Assembly (NCBI GenBank): GCA_009667805.1
Contig: CM019063.1
Coordinates: forward strand, 191,080,661-191,144,660
Length of the DNA: 64,000 nt
Source: Leptobrachium leishanense
Lineage: Eukaryota; Chordata; Amphibia; Anura; Megophryidae
Direction: 5' to 3'
This document shows positions 34,395 to 44,923 of this stretch, piece by piece. Numbering within the stretch: position 1 is the first letter of the stretch; each line of letters starts with the position of its first letter. Made by a program: the position numbers and the translations under genes. The notes beneath the pieces were generated by a model. It had not been told where the DNA came from and did not search any database. It worked only from the letters and a program-made list of their open reading frames with translations.

Positions 34395-34659
34395 GTCCAA
34401 AGGTTCACAAACTTTTTCCACCCTGCACTGTGAATGTTTACATGTTCTGTTCAATAAAAACATGAAAACATATAATGTTTGTGTTGTATTATTTTAAGCA
34501 GACTGTGTTTTTCAAATTGTTGTGACTTAGATGAAGATTTTATGACCAATTCATGCAAAACTCCACGTAATCCCAAAGGGTTCACATACTTTTTCTTGCC
34601 ACTGTATATATATATAATTCTTTTTTAAAATGTATTTTATACTTATTTGTGAGTTATAC

Positions 34660-35211
34660 TTTGGAGCTCTGTGATATGCTCATAAACACCACATATTACT
34701 GTGAGTCTTGTTGCTGTAAACCTCTGTGATTTACACTGATACACTGCACATTACTGTGTTTAATTTCTGTGGAGCTCTATGATGCGTTCATACACAGTGC
34801 ACATTACTGTGAGTTTTATTGTTGTGGAGCACTGTGATACACTCATAGACACTGCACATTACTGTGCAGTTTATTGCTGTGGAGCTCTGTGATATGTTCA
34901 TACACACTGCACATTGCTGTGAGTTTTATGTCTGTGGAGCTCTGTGATATGTTCATAAACACTGCACATTGCTGTGAGTTTTATTGCTGTGGAGCTCTGT
35001 GAGATACAAATAGTGCACATTACATTAAAAATGGGATAGACTGAAAAGGTCATAGTGGACCTGGAAAAAATGTGATACTGTCTGGAGTCAACATTGAGGA
35101 CCAATGCATGTTAACGGGAGGGGGGGGGATATGTTTTTGCCTATGGTGGTGAGGGGGGTCCCCCGTCATGGTTCATGCACCTGGGCCCTAAGGTTTCTAG
35201 TTATGCCTCTG
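34660..35211. repeat. hAT-related repeat with 60-bp tandem units
   Basis: About five units of roughly 60 bp (TTTTATTGCTGTGGAGCTCTG ... CACTGCACATTACTGTGAG) at 34670-35000, followed by the hAT-like right part ending GGTTTCTAGTTATGCCTCTG. Confidence 0.6.
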
Positions 35212-35285
35212 ATTGTTTGGTTCAGACACTAACCTTAACACCAACTTTGGAATTGGGCCCAATACTTTTAAAACTGTTGCATTTT

Positions 35286-35500
35286 TGACGCAGAGGCGTA
35301 ACCAGAAACCTCAGGGCCCAGGTGCAGGAACCATGACGGACCCCCCCTCACCACCCTAGGCAAAAACATATCCCCCCATTAACATGCATTGGTCCTCTCC
35401 TGGTCCTCAATGTTGACTCCAGTCAGTATCACATTTTTTCCAGGTCCACTATGACCCTTTCAGTATATCCCATTTTTAATGTAATGTGCACTATGTGTAT
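35286..35500. repeat. hAT-like element end, inverted relative to 34985-35211
   Basis: Starts CAGAGGCGTAACCAGAAACC and repeats the 34985-35211 sequence on the opposite strand (GGACCAATGCATG against CATGCATTGGTCC). It has no coding capacity. Confidence 0.55.
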
Positions 35501-35643
35501 CCCAATGATTTTATTTACTGTGCTAACATATTTGGCTAGTAGATGGTGCCATCTACTGAACCAAATTGAGTTACAGTTGCCTTTCTGTTTTTTACTGCAA
35601 CACTGTATCTATCAGCTTGGTGAATGCCTGTCGGACATTTAAA

Positions 35644-36071
35644 AATGCAAGCCATATTTAACACTTCATTATCGAGATATCTCGGGCTTCAAAGGCACCA
35701 TCTGGTGCCCCGATATCAAGATATCTCGATCTGCTGATCTGCAGCCAAAAGCAAATGAAATTCGTTTGCTGCAAACAAATTTATTTTGGGGGCACTTTCT
35801 GCAGCCCAAAAGCAAAGTTTTAGACCTGTGGGCATAATGCCCAAAGATCTGATTTACAGTTTTAACTCTTTGGCCATTATGCCCACAGGTCTAAAACTTT
35901 GCTTTTGGACTGCAGAAAGTGCCCCCAAAATAAATTTGTTTGCAGCAAACGAATTTCATTTGCTTTTGGCTGCAGATCAGCAGATCGAGATATCTTGATA
36001 TCGGGGCACCAGATGGTGCCTTTGAAGCCCGAGATATCTCGATAATGAAGTGTTAAATATGGCTTGCATTT
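35644..36071. mobile_element. 428-bp palindromic MITE with TTAA target duplication
   Basis: Nearly perfect inverted repeat over its whole length (arms of about 200 bp; AAATGCAAGCCATATTTAAC...GTTAAATATGGCTTGCATTT). It is flanked by TTAA on both sides (35640-35643, 36072-36075), the target site of piggyBac- and Kolobok-type elements. The loop is short, centred near 35857. It has no coding capacity. Confidence 0.88.
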
Positions 36072-36662
36072 TTAAAATCATGACATTTTTGACACGGTAT
36101 TATTATCATCCACCATGAGGTGGCGACCTACCGATAGTAAACCAATGGTCACATATCCTGCTTATTTACAAATTCCAACAGGATATAAAATAATATGGAC
36201 ATAGCAGCTGTATAAGAATTACAGTATCACGTTGTACCTGTACAGTGCATTAATTATAACAACCTGGATCTTTTGCTCAAAGTGAGAGACCATAGTCGTG
36301 GAGATTTAGGCCGGGTTCACACCTAGACGTTCCGTTTTAAGTGCGTTGTATGCGCGTTTTTCCCCAACGTTTTATTAGCGTTTGTGTTATTTAGAAACGC
36401 GCGCTGTATGCGCGTTTCTTTTGACTGCGGAGAACTCCAATGAGAACTATGGGAATCTTCTTACGGAGGCGTCCAATGAAAAAAACTTCCTGCTGAGCGT
36501 CCTGAGTGAGAGAGGAGAGATAAACAGAGAGACTTGTTCCTGAGCGAGTCTGGTGAGCGGAGTTGATTATATTAATAATGGAAATGCGCAGAAGACAATG
36601 CACTGCAGCACTAGTTACAGGAGTACATTTATTGCGTGTGAGAAGAAGGCGAGAGATGAACT

Positions 36663-36791
36663 ACAGGAGAAGGTTCTGGTCCATCCAGTTATTGCCAACC
36701 GACGGCAAAGAGGACAGTTCTGGGCTGTCTATGGAAGCCTTCGGGAACATGTGGAGAAATTCTTTGAATACGCACGCATGTCAATAAATAG
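36663..36791 (+). pseudogene. Harbinger transposase, exon 1 (partial)
   Basis: Reads VHPVIANRRQRGQFWAVYGS, then LREHVEKFFEYARMSIN, the usual N-terminal block of PIF/Harbinger transposases. It ends at a GTGAGT donor (36792). Upstream a frame change obscures the start codon. Confidence 0.75.
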
Positions 36792-36926
36792 GTGAGTACA
36801 TGCACCATGCTATTGTTGTTGTGTCCCATTTGATAGTAGCATCATAGATTTGATTGGGAAACAGGTGGGGATAGCAAGATAGAGCATCAAGTTAACCTGT
36901 ATTAACCCTCTTTTTTTTCCCAACAG

Positions 36927-37028
36927 TTTTGATGAGCTACTGGAGCTCATGTCCCCATCTTTGGAACGGCAGGACACATTTATGCGCGACCGTGTTGCAC
37001 CTGTGGAAAGACTGCTCATCACTTTGCA
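36927..37028 (+). pseudogene. Harbinger transposase, exon 2
   Basis: After a pyrimidine-rich tract and CAACAG the frame gives SFDELLELMSPSLERQDTFM, then RDRVAPVERLLITL. It joins exon 1 in phase (RMSIN-SFDELL, as in the family) and ends at a GTAAAT donor. The next exon is 1.7 kb away, after the MITE A fragment and the MADF gene on the other strand. Confidence 0.78.
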
Positions 37029-37077
37029 GTAAATTGACTAACATCACTACACACATAATCCAGTGCGATGTGCTGTG

Positions 37078-37380
37078 AGAGAATCGAAAAGTCACTGCAC
37101 GTTCGGTGACTTTTCGTTCTCTTCAATTCGGTACGATTTGGCGATCCCATTTCGGCGACCCTGCGGTGTATTCAGCAAGCACCACAGGGCCGTCGTAGTG
37201 CAGGGAAAAGCCGCCACAAACCTGACGAACACTCACTGCAAAACCCGGCGAACATACACTGAAACCCGCAAAAACATCAGGATAAACCCCGCCGAACACG
37301 CTGGAGAAACCCGAGCAGCCGCCGATCACAGCACAGAGCAGCCGCCGGAAAAACCCGACACCACAGACGAGTGGAGTGCG
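37078..37380. repeat. MITE family A fragment within Harbinger element
   Basis: Matches the left part of 26657-27541 and of 63771-64000 (GAATCGAAAAGTCAC, GGTGTATTCAGCAAGCACC, GCCGTCGTAGTGCAGGG). The CAGGGTTATTC terminus is missing. Confidence 0.75.
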
Positions 37381-37829
37381 GGTTGTGCCGTGTGTGTGTG
37401 TGTTAAGCAGGATGAGGTATGGCATGTGTGACTCTCCTACATATGTGTACCACAATCAAACTCATTTAAAAAATTAAAAACTTTACAACCTGTAAAGAAA
37501 CAAACAGACACACAAACTCAGTTAAATCTTAATTAAATAGTATATTTTAAAACGCAATAATAAAATAGAGTAAAAACTTTTCAACTTTACAACCAAAATT
37601 ATACACACATAAGTGCAAAATCAGCCAACAGGCAAGTCAAATGAGCCAATGGCCAGTGCAAAAGAAGCCAACGGGCAGGGCAAAGTGACAGTGGCGTGGT
37701 TGACATGTTTCGGGGGGGTGTTGATGGTGCATGGGTGTTTGTGGGTATGCATGTGTAGTAGTATGTGTGTGCATGTGTGTGGAAAAGTGGGCCTGGAGTT
37801 ATTTACATATTGTGGTACTGTGGTGGTGG

Positions 37830-38711
37830 CGTAAAGAGAGGATCGTCCACCTGTATCTCCTCCCTCGTTCCACGGCTGCTTGAGGGGAACACATATGGGG
37901 ACTGTGGGCGTGGGTGCCATGTTTCGGGAGGGTGTTGATGGTGCATGGTTGTGGTGAATGGGTGTGTGCGCATGGGTGTGGAATGTTGGGGTGGTCGGTG
38001 TTGAGGTATAGGGGGGCAGTTGTTTGGGAGCCATCGAGTGGAATATAGGACCGTATTACTCCAATCAAGGACTGCCGTAGATCTGGCTGCTGAGTTTTTG
38101 GGACCTGTAACATCAGGTACTCCAGACTTAAAAGAAATAAGCCCTCACATGTGAGCTTGGGGACAGGATGCGCCATGGACTCTAGAGCATTGATGAGCCT
38201 GTCCTCCTCTCGCTCAAGCCGCTCAAGCCTCTGCCTACGGGCCCTGACCATGGGACGTCGGCGAACAGGTGCCGAGGCTGTTGGGGCAGACTGTGTCTGT
38301 GTCAATGGTGTTGGTGTTGGTGACACAGTTCTTGTCGGCGACTCTTGTGCTAGTAGTGGTGGTGTTGTTGTACTCCGGGGTCCTGTTGAGGCACCTGGCT
38401 GATCAGACTGTGTGGCCGTGTCCTCCTCGTCATCCTCTTCTGGCCTCTCCCAGCTGCTGTCGGTGCTGTCATTAGGAAATAATACATTAGTATGTGCAAT
38501 ATATAATTATCTACATGTTCTGTAAAACAATATCCTCCTAAACATTGTCATTGGCGTGATTTACCTACGCACTTCCACGCATGGGATCAAAAATGCCAGC
38601 TGCTCAGCGTGGATATACCGCGATGGCGCACTGGCAGCTGCTCCACTGCGATACTCCCTCTCCTTCCGTCTGTGGCAGATGAATGCATCTTTCAGGCTTT
38701 TCCACTTGCCC
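37830..38711 (-). pseudogene. Harbinger-associated MADF/Myb-like gene, C-terminal exons
   Basis: On the - strand, 38711-38575 reads GKWKSLKDAFICHRRKEREY and then YIHAEQLAFLIPCVEV, the C-terminal half of a MADF (Myb/SANT-like) domain. A putative donor (GTAAAT) follows. The next exon (from about 38467) is S/T/P-rich with a charged helix RRQRLERLEREEDRLINALE and a BESS-like end (FLLSLEYLMLQVP). Such proteins accompany PIF/Harbinger transposases and help them bind DNA or enter the nucleus. The exon with the N-terminal half of the domain was not found. Confidence 0.7.
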
Positions 38712-38783
38712 TACATTAAGTGAACTGTTGAAACAAAATGTAAACATGAACTAATAATTATTATTTTTTTTACATTTTCATAG

Positions 38784-39663
38784 GTTTTTGGCGATTGGAC
38801 AGTCATTGGTCAGTCTGCACTACGAGTTCCTGATTGGAAAATCCACAGCTAGCAACATCGTCAGAGAAACATGCTGTACCCTATGGGAGATCCTGCACGA
38901 TGTTGTTATGGGAAAACCAAGCAAGGAGGAGTGGTTGAAAATAGCACAAGTTTTTTCGACAATGTGCAATTTTCTGAACTGTCTGGGAGCAGTTGACAGA
39001 AAACATATCCGTATCATTAAACCGAAGGGGAGTGGCAGTTGTTTTTTTAATTATAATTTTTTTTCTCGTTTGTGTGGTTTGCGGTATCTGATGCCAACTA
39101 CTGCTTCACATACATTGACATTGGATCGTACGGAAGCAGCTCGGACTCAGCAGTATTTGCCCATTCCGACTTTGGCCAAATGCTGCAGCGGGATGAACTA
39201 GACCTTCCGGAGAACACTGCCTGGCACCGCTGACCCAGAAATGCCTTTTGTGTTTGTGGGAGACGAGGCATTTGGTCTCGGGGAACATCTGATGAGGCCC
39301 TACTCGAGCCGTGGACTGAGTGTAGAGAGGAGGGTATTTAATTATCGTCTGACCCGAGCACGCAGGGTGGTGGAGTGTGCATTTGGCATACTGGCAAATA
39401 AATGCCATAATTTACACTCGCCAATCAATCTCCAATTGGAGAACGCCATCTCTGTGGTGAAGGCGGCCTGTGTACTCCACAATTTCGTGCGCCTCCGAGA
39501 TGGATTAAATTTTGAAGACTCTCTACTACATAGCTTGGAGAATACAAATATCGTTGCCTGCCGTGGTAACAGACATGGAGCCACCGTTCGGGACCAATTT
39601 GCGGGATATTTTATGTCACTGGAGGGTGAGGTCTCCTGCCAAATGGAAGCAATAAATCAATGA
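38784..39663 (+). pseudogene. Harbinger transposase, exon 3 (catalytic, frameshifted)
   Basis: Follows an acceptor (TTTTCATAG) and joins exon 2 in phase to give the TL-x-FLAIGQSL motif. Domain landmarks are IGKSTASNIVRETC, CLGAVDRKHIRII (first Asp, HARBI1-like DDE_4 fold), a second Asp block in a shifted frame (YIDIGSYGSSSD near 39110) and, in a third frame, FVFVGDEAFGLGEHLMRPYS and RVVECAFGIL (Glu). Two frameshifts (near 39055 and 39230) make it non-functional as shown. Confidence 0.85.
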
Positions 39664-39892
39664 TTAAAAAAATATATATATATTTCTTGGGTAAAAGTTG
39701 CTGTTTTTATTATTTAAGTTTATATGTTATTTTACTTATTTCAGACAGGTTGCTGTTTTTATTAATAAAGTTTTTGTTATTTTACTTATTTCAGACCCTT
39801 GTGTTATTTTTTAGGATTGTGCCGATTATACATCAGCTGCTCTAAAATCTCCCACACCTTGTTACTACATTTCCAATGGCTTCAAATGCGGC

Positions 39893-40090
39893 TCTCATGG
39901 GTATTTATTGCCCCAGGTCACACTTGGGTATTTATTGCCACCAGGTCACACTTGGGTATTTATTGCCATTGCCACCAGGTCACACTTGGGTATTTATTGC
40001 CACCAGGTCACACTTGGGTATTGCTCCCAGGTCACACATGGGTATATATTGCCCCAGCAGCCCCTATGGGTATATATTGCCCCCAGCACC
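39893..40090 (+). repeat. Minisatellite GGGTATTTATTGCC within Harbinger element
   Basis: About seven units of 24-33 bp of the form CAGGTCACACTTGGGTATTTATTGCCAC, the last ones reading CATGGGTATATATTGCCCC. The last variant is almost the unit of the hAT array at 45020-45838. Confidence 0.85.
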
Positions 40091-40790
40091 TCTTATTTGG
40101 CATGAATCCCATACAACTAAAAATGAAAAAAAACAGTACCTCTCGTCTCTTTCTCACGCTTGCTGCAGGTCTCCCAGTCTGCCCACAACTTTGCACCGAT
40201 CTCCTGCCACGATCGCAGCCTGGTTGGCTGGTTTTTGTAGGCGCTGTGCTTCTGGTCATATATTGCTGGTTTGGAATGTACGTGGCGGATGAACAACTGA
40301 GTGTCCGCAAGGCCCACAGCTTCTGCAGGATCCATCTTCCAGCATTTGTGCAAACTGGCGTCTGAATTCCCCGGGTGGTGTGGTCTTTGCCATGTGCGGG
40401 ACGCGCGCTGATGACGCCATCGGCACGTTGTTTGTTACGAAAACGCACGTAACGCGTGTTCACGTTGAAGTCAATGGGACGCAACGCTCGGTACTACGCA
40501 CCAAGGAAGCTCCAGGACTTCTTTGTGAGTAGTACGTTTTGAAGCGCGCTCCTGCACGCTTTAAAACGTTTAGGTGTGAACAGGTCCCATAGGAAAGCAT
40601 GGGATTTCCCCGTTCATGCGTTTTAAAGTGCGCAGGAACGCGCTTTAAAACGTCTAGGTGTGAACAGGGCCTAAGGGCACAGCCACCAGCCTTGCATCTT
40701 GTAGGCATCTTCCATCATGGGTACCTGCATGACACGGTTAGACTTCCTACTTTTGTCCAATGCACTGCTTAAAGTTATCACAGTTATATA

Positions 40791-42037
40791 CACTATATTG
40801 CCAAAAGTATTCGCTCACCTGCCTTGACTCGCATGTGAATTTAAGTGATTCCCATTCCTAATCCATAGGGTTCACTATAACGTTGGTCCACCCTTTGCAG
40901 CTATAACAGCTTCAACTCTTCTGGGAAGGCTGTCCACAAGGTTTAGGAGTGTGTTTATGGGAATTTTTGACCATTCTTCCAGAAGCTCATTTGTGAGGTC
41001 ACACACTGATGTTGGATGAGAAGGCCTGGCTCTCAGTCTCCGCTCTAATTCATCCCAAAGGTGTTCTATCAGGTTGAGGTCAGGACTCTGTGCAGGCCAG
41101 TCAAGTTCATCCACACCAGACTCTGTCATCCATGTCTTTATGGACCTTGCTTTGTGCACTGGTGCACAGTCATGTTGGAAGAGGAAGGGGCCAGCTCCAA
41201 ACTGTTCCCTCAAAGTTGGGAGCATGGAATTGTCCAAAATGTCTTGGTATGCTGAAGCATTCAGAGTTCCTTTCACTGGAACTAAGGGGCCAAGCCCAGC
41301 TCCTGAAAAACAACCCCACACCATAATCCCCCCTCCACCAAACTGTACACTTGACACAATGCAGTCAGATAAGTACCGTTCTCCTGGCAACCTCCAAACC
41401 CAGACTCGTCCATCAGATTTCCAGATGGAGAAGCACGATTCGTCACTCCAGAGAACGCGTCTACACTGCTCTAGAGTCCAGTGGCGGCGTGCTTTACACC
41501 ACTGCATCCGACGCTTTGCATTGCACTTGGTGATGTATGGCTTGGATGCAGCTGCTCGGCCATGGAAACCCATTCCATGAAGCTCTCTGCGCACTGTTTT
41601 TGAGCTAATCTGAAGGCAACATGAAGTTTGGAGGTCTGTAGCGATTGACTCTGCAGAAAGTTGGCAACCTCTTCGCACTATGCGCCTCAGCATCCGCTGA
41701 CCCCGCTCCGTCAGTTTACGTGGCCTACCACTTCGTGGCTGAGTTGCTGTCGTTCCCAAACACTTCCACGTTCTTATAATACAGCTGACAGTTGACTGTG
41801 GAATATTTAGGAGCGAGGAAATTTCACGACTGGATTTGTTGCACAGGTGGCATCCTATCACAGTTCCATGCTGGAATTCACTGAGCTCCTGAGAGCGACC
41901 CATTCTTTCACAAATGTTTGTAAAAACAGTCTGCATGCCTAGGTGCTTGATTTTATACACCTGTGGCCATGTAAGTGATTGGAACACCTGATTCTGATTA
42001 CTTGGATGGGTGAGCGAATACTTTTGGCAATATAGTG
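40791..42037 (-). mobile_element. Tc1-like transposon with intact transposase frame
   Basis: 1247 bp, termini CACTATATTGCCAAAAGTAT...ATACTTTTGGCAATATAGTG, with TA target duplications (40789-40790 and 42038-42039). The termini and an open transposase frame point to a young copy. It lies just upstream of the probable GAS2L1 promoter. Confidence 0.95.
40875..41903 (-). CDS. Tc1-family transposase, full length
   Basis: 342 residues from the ATG at 41903 ([17 protein letters not shown]), which fits the usual 340 or so of the family; the frame is open further upstream into the terminal repeat, without family similarity. Order: paired-like DNA-binding region with two helix-turn-helix parts (residues about 5-110, separated by the [14 protein letters not shown] motif), then the DD34E catalytic domain. 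Catalytic segments are [11 protein letters not shown] (Asp), [17 protein letters not shown] (Asp) and [15 protein letters not shown] (Glu). [13 protein letters not shown] is also present, and the end is [13 protein letters not shown]. All three catalytic residues are in place and there are no stops, so it may be active. Confidence 0.95.
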   Translation of the reverse strand: MGRSQELSEFQHGTVIGCHLCNKSSREISSLLNIPQSTVSCIIRTWKCLGTTATQPRSGRPRKLTERGQRMLRRIVRRGCQLSAESIATDLQTSCCLQISSKTVRRELHGMGFHGRAAASKPYITKCNAKRRMQWCKARRHWTLEQCRRVLWSDESCFSIWKSDGRVWVWRLPGERYLSDCIVSSVQFGGGGIMVWGCFSGAGLGPLVPVKGTLNASAYQDILDNSMLPTLREQFGAGPFLFQHDCAPVHKARSIKTWMTESGVDELDWPAQSPDLNLIEHLWDELERRLRARPSHPTSVCDLTNELLEEWSKIPINTLLNLVDSLPRRVEAVIAAKGGPTL

Positions 42038-42039
42038 TA

Positions 42040-42949
42040 TGTGCCAATGTGGGTTTTTATTCGTTCTGTCTCTGGACCTATTACAGGCAGATATATGAAG
42101 AGAGGGGAAGATAACCATGTTCCTGTGAAATCTCTGATGGATGGGGCTGTTTGCTGCACTGCAGCTTTAATGATGTATGATAATTGCAGCATAATCATGA
42201 GGTTATGAACACTTGTAATTGTAACTGTATCAAGGTGCTTACTGTGTCCCTTTAATTAAAATGACCATCCCAGCCTAGCATTTTTTCACATCTCTTCTTA
42301 GCCTTCAGTAATTTCCCTCTGTCCTGCGTTGCAGCCTGGGCTCCCCTGTGTGCTCAGTGAAGGGTTAAATCCCAGCCATTCTCTCTTTTTTCCGCATTGG
42401 ATAAGACGTTAAAATATTTAAAGTTGGGATGAATGCCAGGCAGTCTGGAGTCCTGATCCAAGCAGCCTCACCCGCCCCTGCCTGCTGCTGCTGCTGAGCG
42501 TGAGATCATCCTTAAAGGAGCCTGCATCCCGCACTGCTCACTCCATGTGCTGGCCCTGAGTGGGCACCCTCCTTGGCACAGCCGGAGGCAGAGTTGGCAT
42601 ACCGCCAGTGTGTGGGCACCACACAAACAAAATATACCTATAATGTAACACTGTGTCTTGAACAAGATCTCTTCTCTGGGTGGGTGAGCAGCTTGACACT
42701 AAGGGTTTTAAAGCACCCCAATAACAAAACGTCATACATGTGTAGCCCGTGTAATCACACATTACTGGATGTACATAGTAATATGTCCCAAAACACTCAA
42801 ATCCATCAACTCCAGCGTTTCCAGCCCTGCAGCAGGGAGATGGCACAGGCTGGGCACCCCATGGGCTGCGCTGGGTGTGAGTGTGGAGCCCATGCCTGGC
42901 ATTGGGTATGAGGTCGGTGTAAAGTTATGGAGCAGTGGGATATACAGGC
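42040..42949. other. Upstream flank of GAS2L1
   Basis: Mostly unique sequence that becomes richer in GC to the right. No repeats or open frames with family similarity were recognised. It may hold distal promoter elements. Confidence 0.4.
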
Positions 42950-43513
42950 TCCTTTCCCTCTGTCACCACTTCCTTTCCCCCCAGTCTCCCCCCATTCCAT
43001 GGCTCTCCCCCTCTCCCTCCCCCTTTTCTCCTAAATGAATGAGTCCCCGGGCTGGCAGGAAGTTGTAATGAAGCTTTCCCGATGCTGCCGCCTGTCCCTC
43101 CCAGATAAAGCGGCCGGGGCGGCTCTGGCCTGGCACTCTCTGCTGACTGAGGCTGCAGGCAGAGGAGCTGGCTCGGGATTATAACACTCAGTCTGGGATT
43201 ACCCTTGTGCAGCGGGCGAGGGGCACCGCCCCTACCTCCCCCATCCTCCTCTCGACGAGCGGTGCCCTGCCAGACAGGACTGCACTCACCCACCTCCCTC
43301 ACACGTCACGTCGTGGAGAGAGCTCAGGCTCACACTCAGCCCGGGAGCCCTGCTGGCGGGACAGCATGATGGGGAGCGTGTGCCTCCTCTGCGGTGAACT
43401 GGGCGCGCCGACCTCCCACCCCATGCCCACTTCCTGATGGAATGGGGGTGTAGGGTAACTGTAGCCCCCCCAGGGGCAGGACACATCTTCACCCTCACAC
43501 AGGCCATTTCCAG
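42950..43513 (+). promoter_or_regulatory. GAS2L1: Candidate GAS2L1 promoter and 5' non-coding exon
   Basis: A GC- and CpG-richer stretch (for example AAGCGGCCGGGGCGGCTC near 43108 and GGGCGCGCCGACC near 43403) that ends in a consensus donor CAG|GTGAGT at 43513/43514. The next plausible acceptor on this strand is TTTTATGTTGCACAG at 46689, 32 bases before the GAS2L1 start codon. The transcription start cannot be placed by eye. This is inference from position and splice consensus. Confidence 0.5.
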
Positions 43514-43548
43514 GTGAGTGACCGTGACATTTTAAATTATTTTTCTCT

Positions 43549-44240
43549 CTTTTCTTTAGTCTTCCTTCTCTCTCCTGTCTCTGTCTCTCTGCTGACTCCC
43601 TGTCTCTGTCTCTCTGCTGACTCCCTGTCTCTGTCTCTCTGCTGACTCCCTGTCTCTGTCTCTCTGCTGACTCCCTGTCTCTGTCTCTCTGCTGACTCCC
43701 TGTCTCTGTCTCTGTCTCTCTCTGCTGACTCCCTGTCTCTGTCTCTCTGCTGACTCCCTGTCTCTGTTTCTGTCTCTCTGCTGACTCCCTGTCTCTGTCT
43801 TCTCTCTCCTGTCTCTCTGCTGACTCCCTGTCTCTGTTTCTGTCTCTCTGCTCTCCTGTATCTGTCTTCTCTCTCCTGTCTCTCTGCTGACTCTGTGTCT
43901 CTGCTGACTCTGTGTCCCTGTCTCTCTGCTGACTCCCTGTCTCTGTCTCTCTGCTGACTCCCTCTCTCCTGTCTCTGTCTCTCTGCTGTCTCTGCTGACT
44001 CCCTCTCTCCTGTCTCTGTCTCTCTGCTGACTCCCTGTCTCTGTCTCTCTGCTGACTCCCTCTCTCCTGTCTCTGTCTCTCTGCTGTCTCTGTCTCTCTG
44101 CTCTCCTGTATCTCTGTCTTCTCTCTCCTGTCTCTGTCTCTCTCCTGTCTCTGTCTTCTCTCTCCTGTCTCTGTCTCTCTGCGGTCTCTGTCTCTCTGCT
44201 CTCCTGTATCTCTGTCTTCTCTCTCCTGTCTCTTGTCTCC
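43549..44240. repeat. CT-rich minisatellite in GAS2L1 intron 1
   Basis: Repeats of CTGTCTCTCTGCTGACTCC with CTCTCTCCTGT variants over about 690 bases, starting about 35 bases after the putative donor. The long - strand frame here (323 codons, rich in R, E, Q, D) comes from the repeat. Confidence 0.92.
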
Positions 44241-44244
44241 TATA

Positions 44245-44923
44245 TACTGTATATATCTCGTTTCTCTCATTTGTCTGACTTTTCTGGGTCTCTTCTAGAT
44301 CTTGTTTTCTATCTCCCTTTTCTCTGTCTCCCCTCTCTTTCTTTTCTATTTAATTTTTTTCATTTATCATCTCCCCATCTTTTTCCATTATTAACCCTTA
44401 GTCTTCTTACCACTCAAAGGATTCTCTTTTTGCATCACTCACCCTGGTCATAATCAGTTCTTCCACTCTATGCTTTTAGCTCCTCATAGAATGCATGCCA
44501 CATGTGATATGGTATGTGATACATACAGATCTTCATACATGATATTTACACAGTACACTGGCTGCAGCAATACCCGTCCAGCACACAACAAGTCACAGCA
44601 CATCACTCGGAGGCTGAATACAGTCCAGTAACTACTGCATTACACAGGGTCCTGCTGAGCAATGTATGTGTCATATACAGGCTGGGTCCCTTTTATAAGA
44701 CTTATCAGTACAATATATAGATGATGCTGTCATCATTCATCACACATCCTTATGGAACACTCATATAACCATGTATTTTTATATTTATATCACACAAAAC
44801 AGACAAAGATATGTAGGATGTGACATCATAGAACGATAGATACATTGTATGTTCTTTCTAAAAAAAGAAGAAAAGTGTGATGTATAACTTTTGGCTGTGA
44901 CACACTTGTTAGTCGACACATAC
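44245..44923. other. Intron 1 spacer
   Basis: No gene or element recognised. It ends in the hAT target duplication. Confidence 0.4.

Larger units (their letters stand above)
36309..40671 (+). mobile_element. PIF/Harbinger DNA transposon, near full length, decayed
   Basis: About 4.36 kb with termini GGCCGGGTTCACACCTAGACG...CGTCTAGGTGTGAACAGGGCC. Flanking trinucleotides are TTA on the left and TAA on the right, so the 3-bp duplication is not exact. It carries two genes typical for the superfamily: a DDE transposase in three exons on the + strand and a MADF/Myb-like protein on the - strand. A MITE A fragment (about 37078-37380) and a minisatellite (39893-40090) lie inside. Confidence 0.85.

Noticed and set aside
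40032..40484. 150-codon - strand frame as the missing N-terminal MADF exon of the Harbinger element
   Set aside because: No MADF pattern is visible, and it overlaps the minisatellite and the terminal region of the element.
43299..44270. 323-codon - strand frame rich in R, E, Q, D
   Set aside because: Product of the CT-rich minisatellite read on the opposite strand; starts and ends in non-coding sequence.
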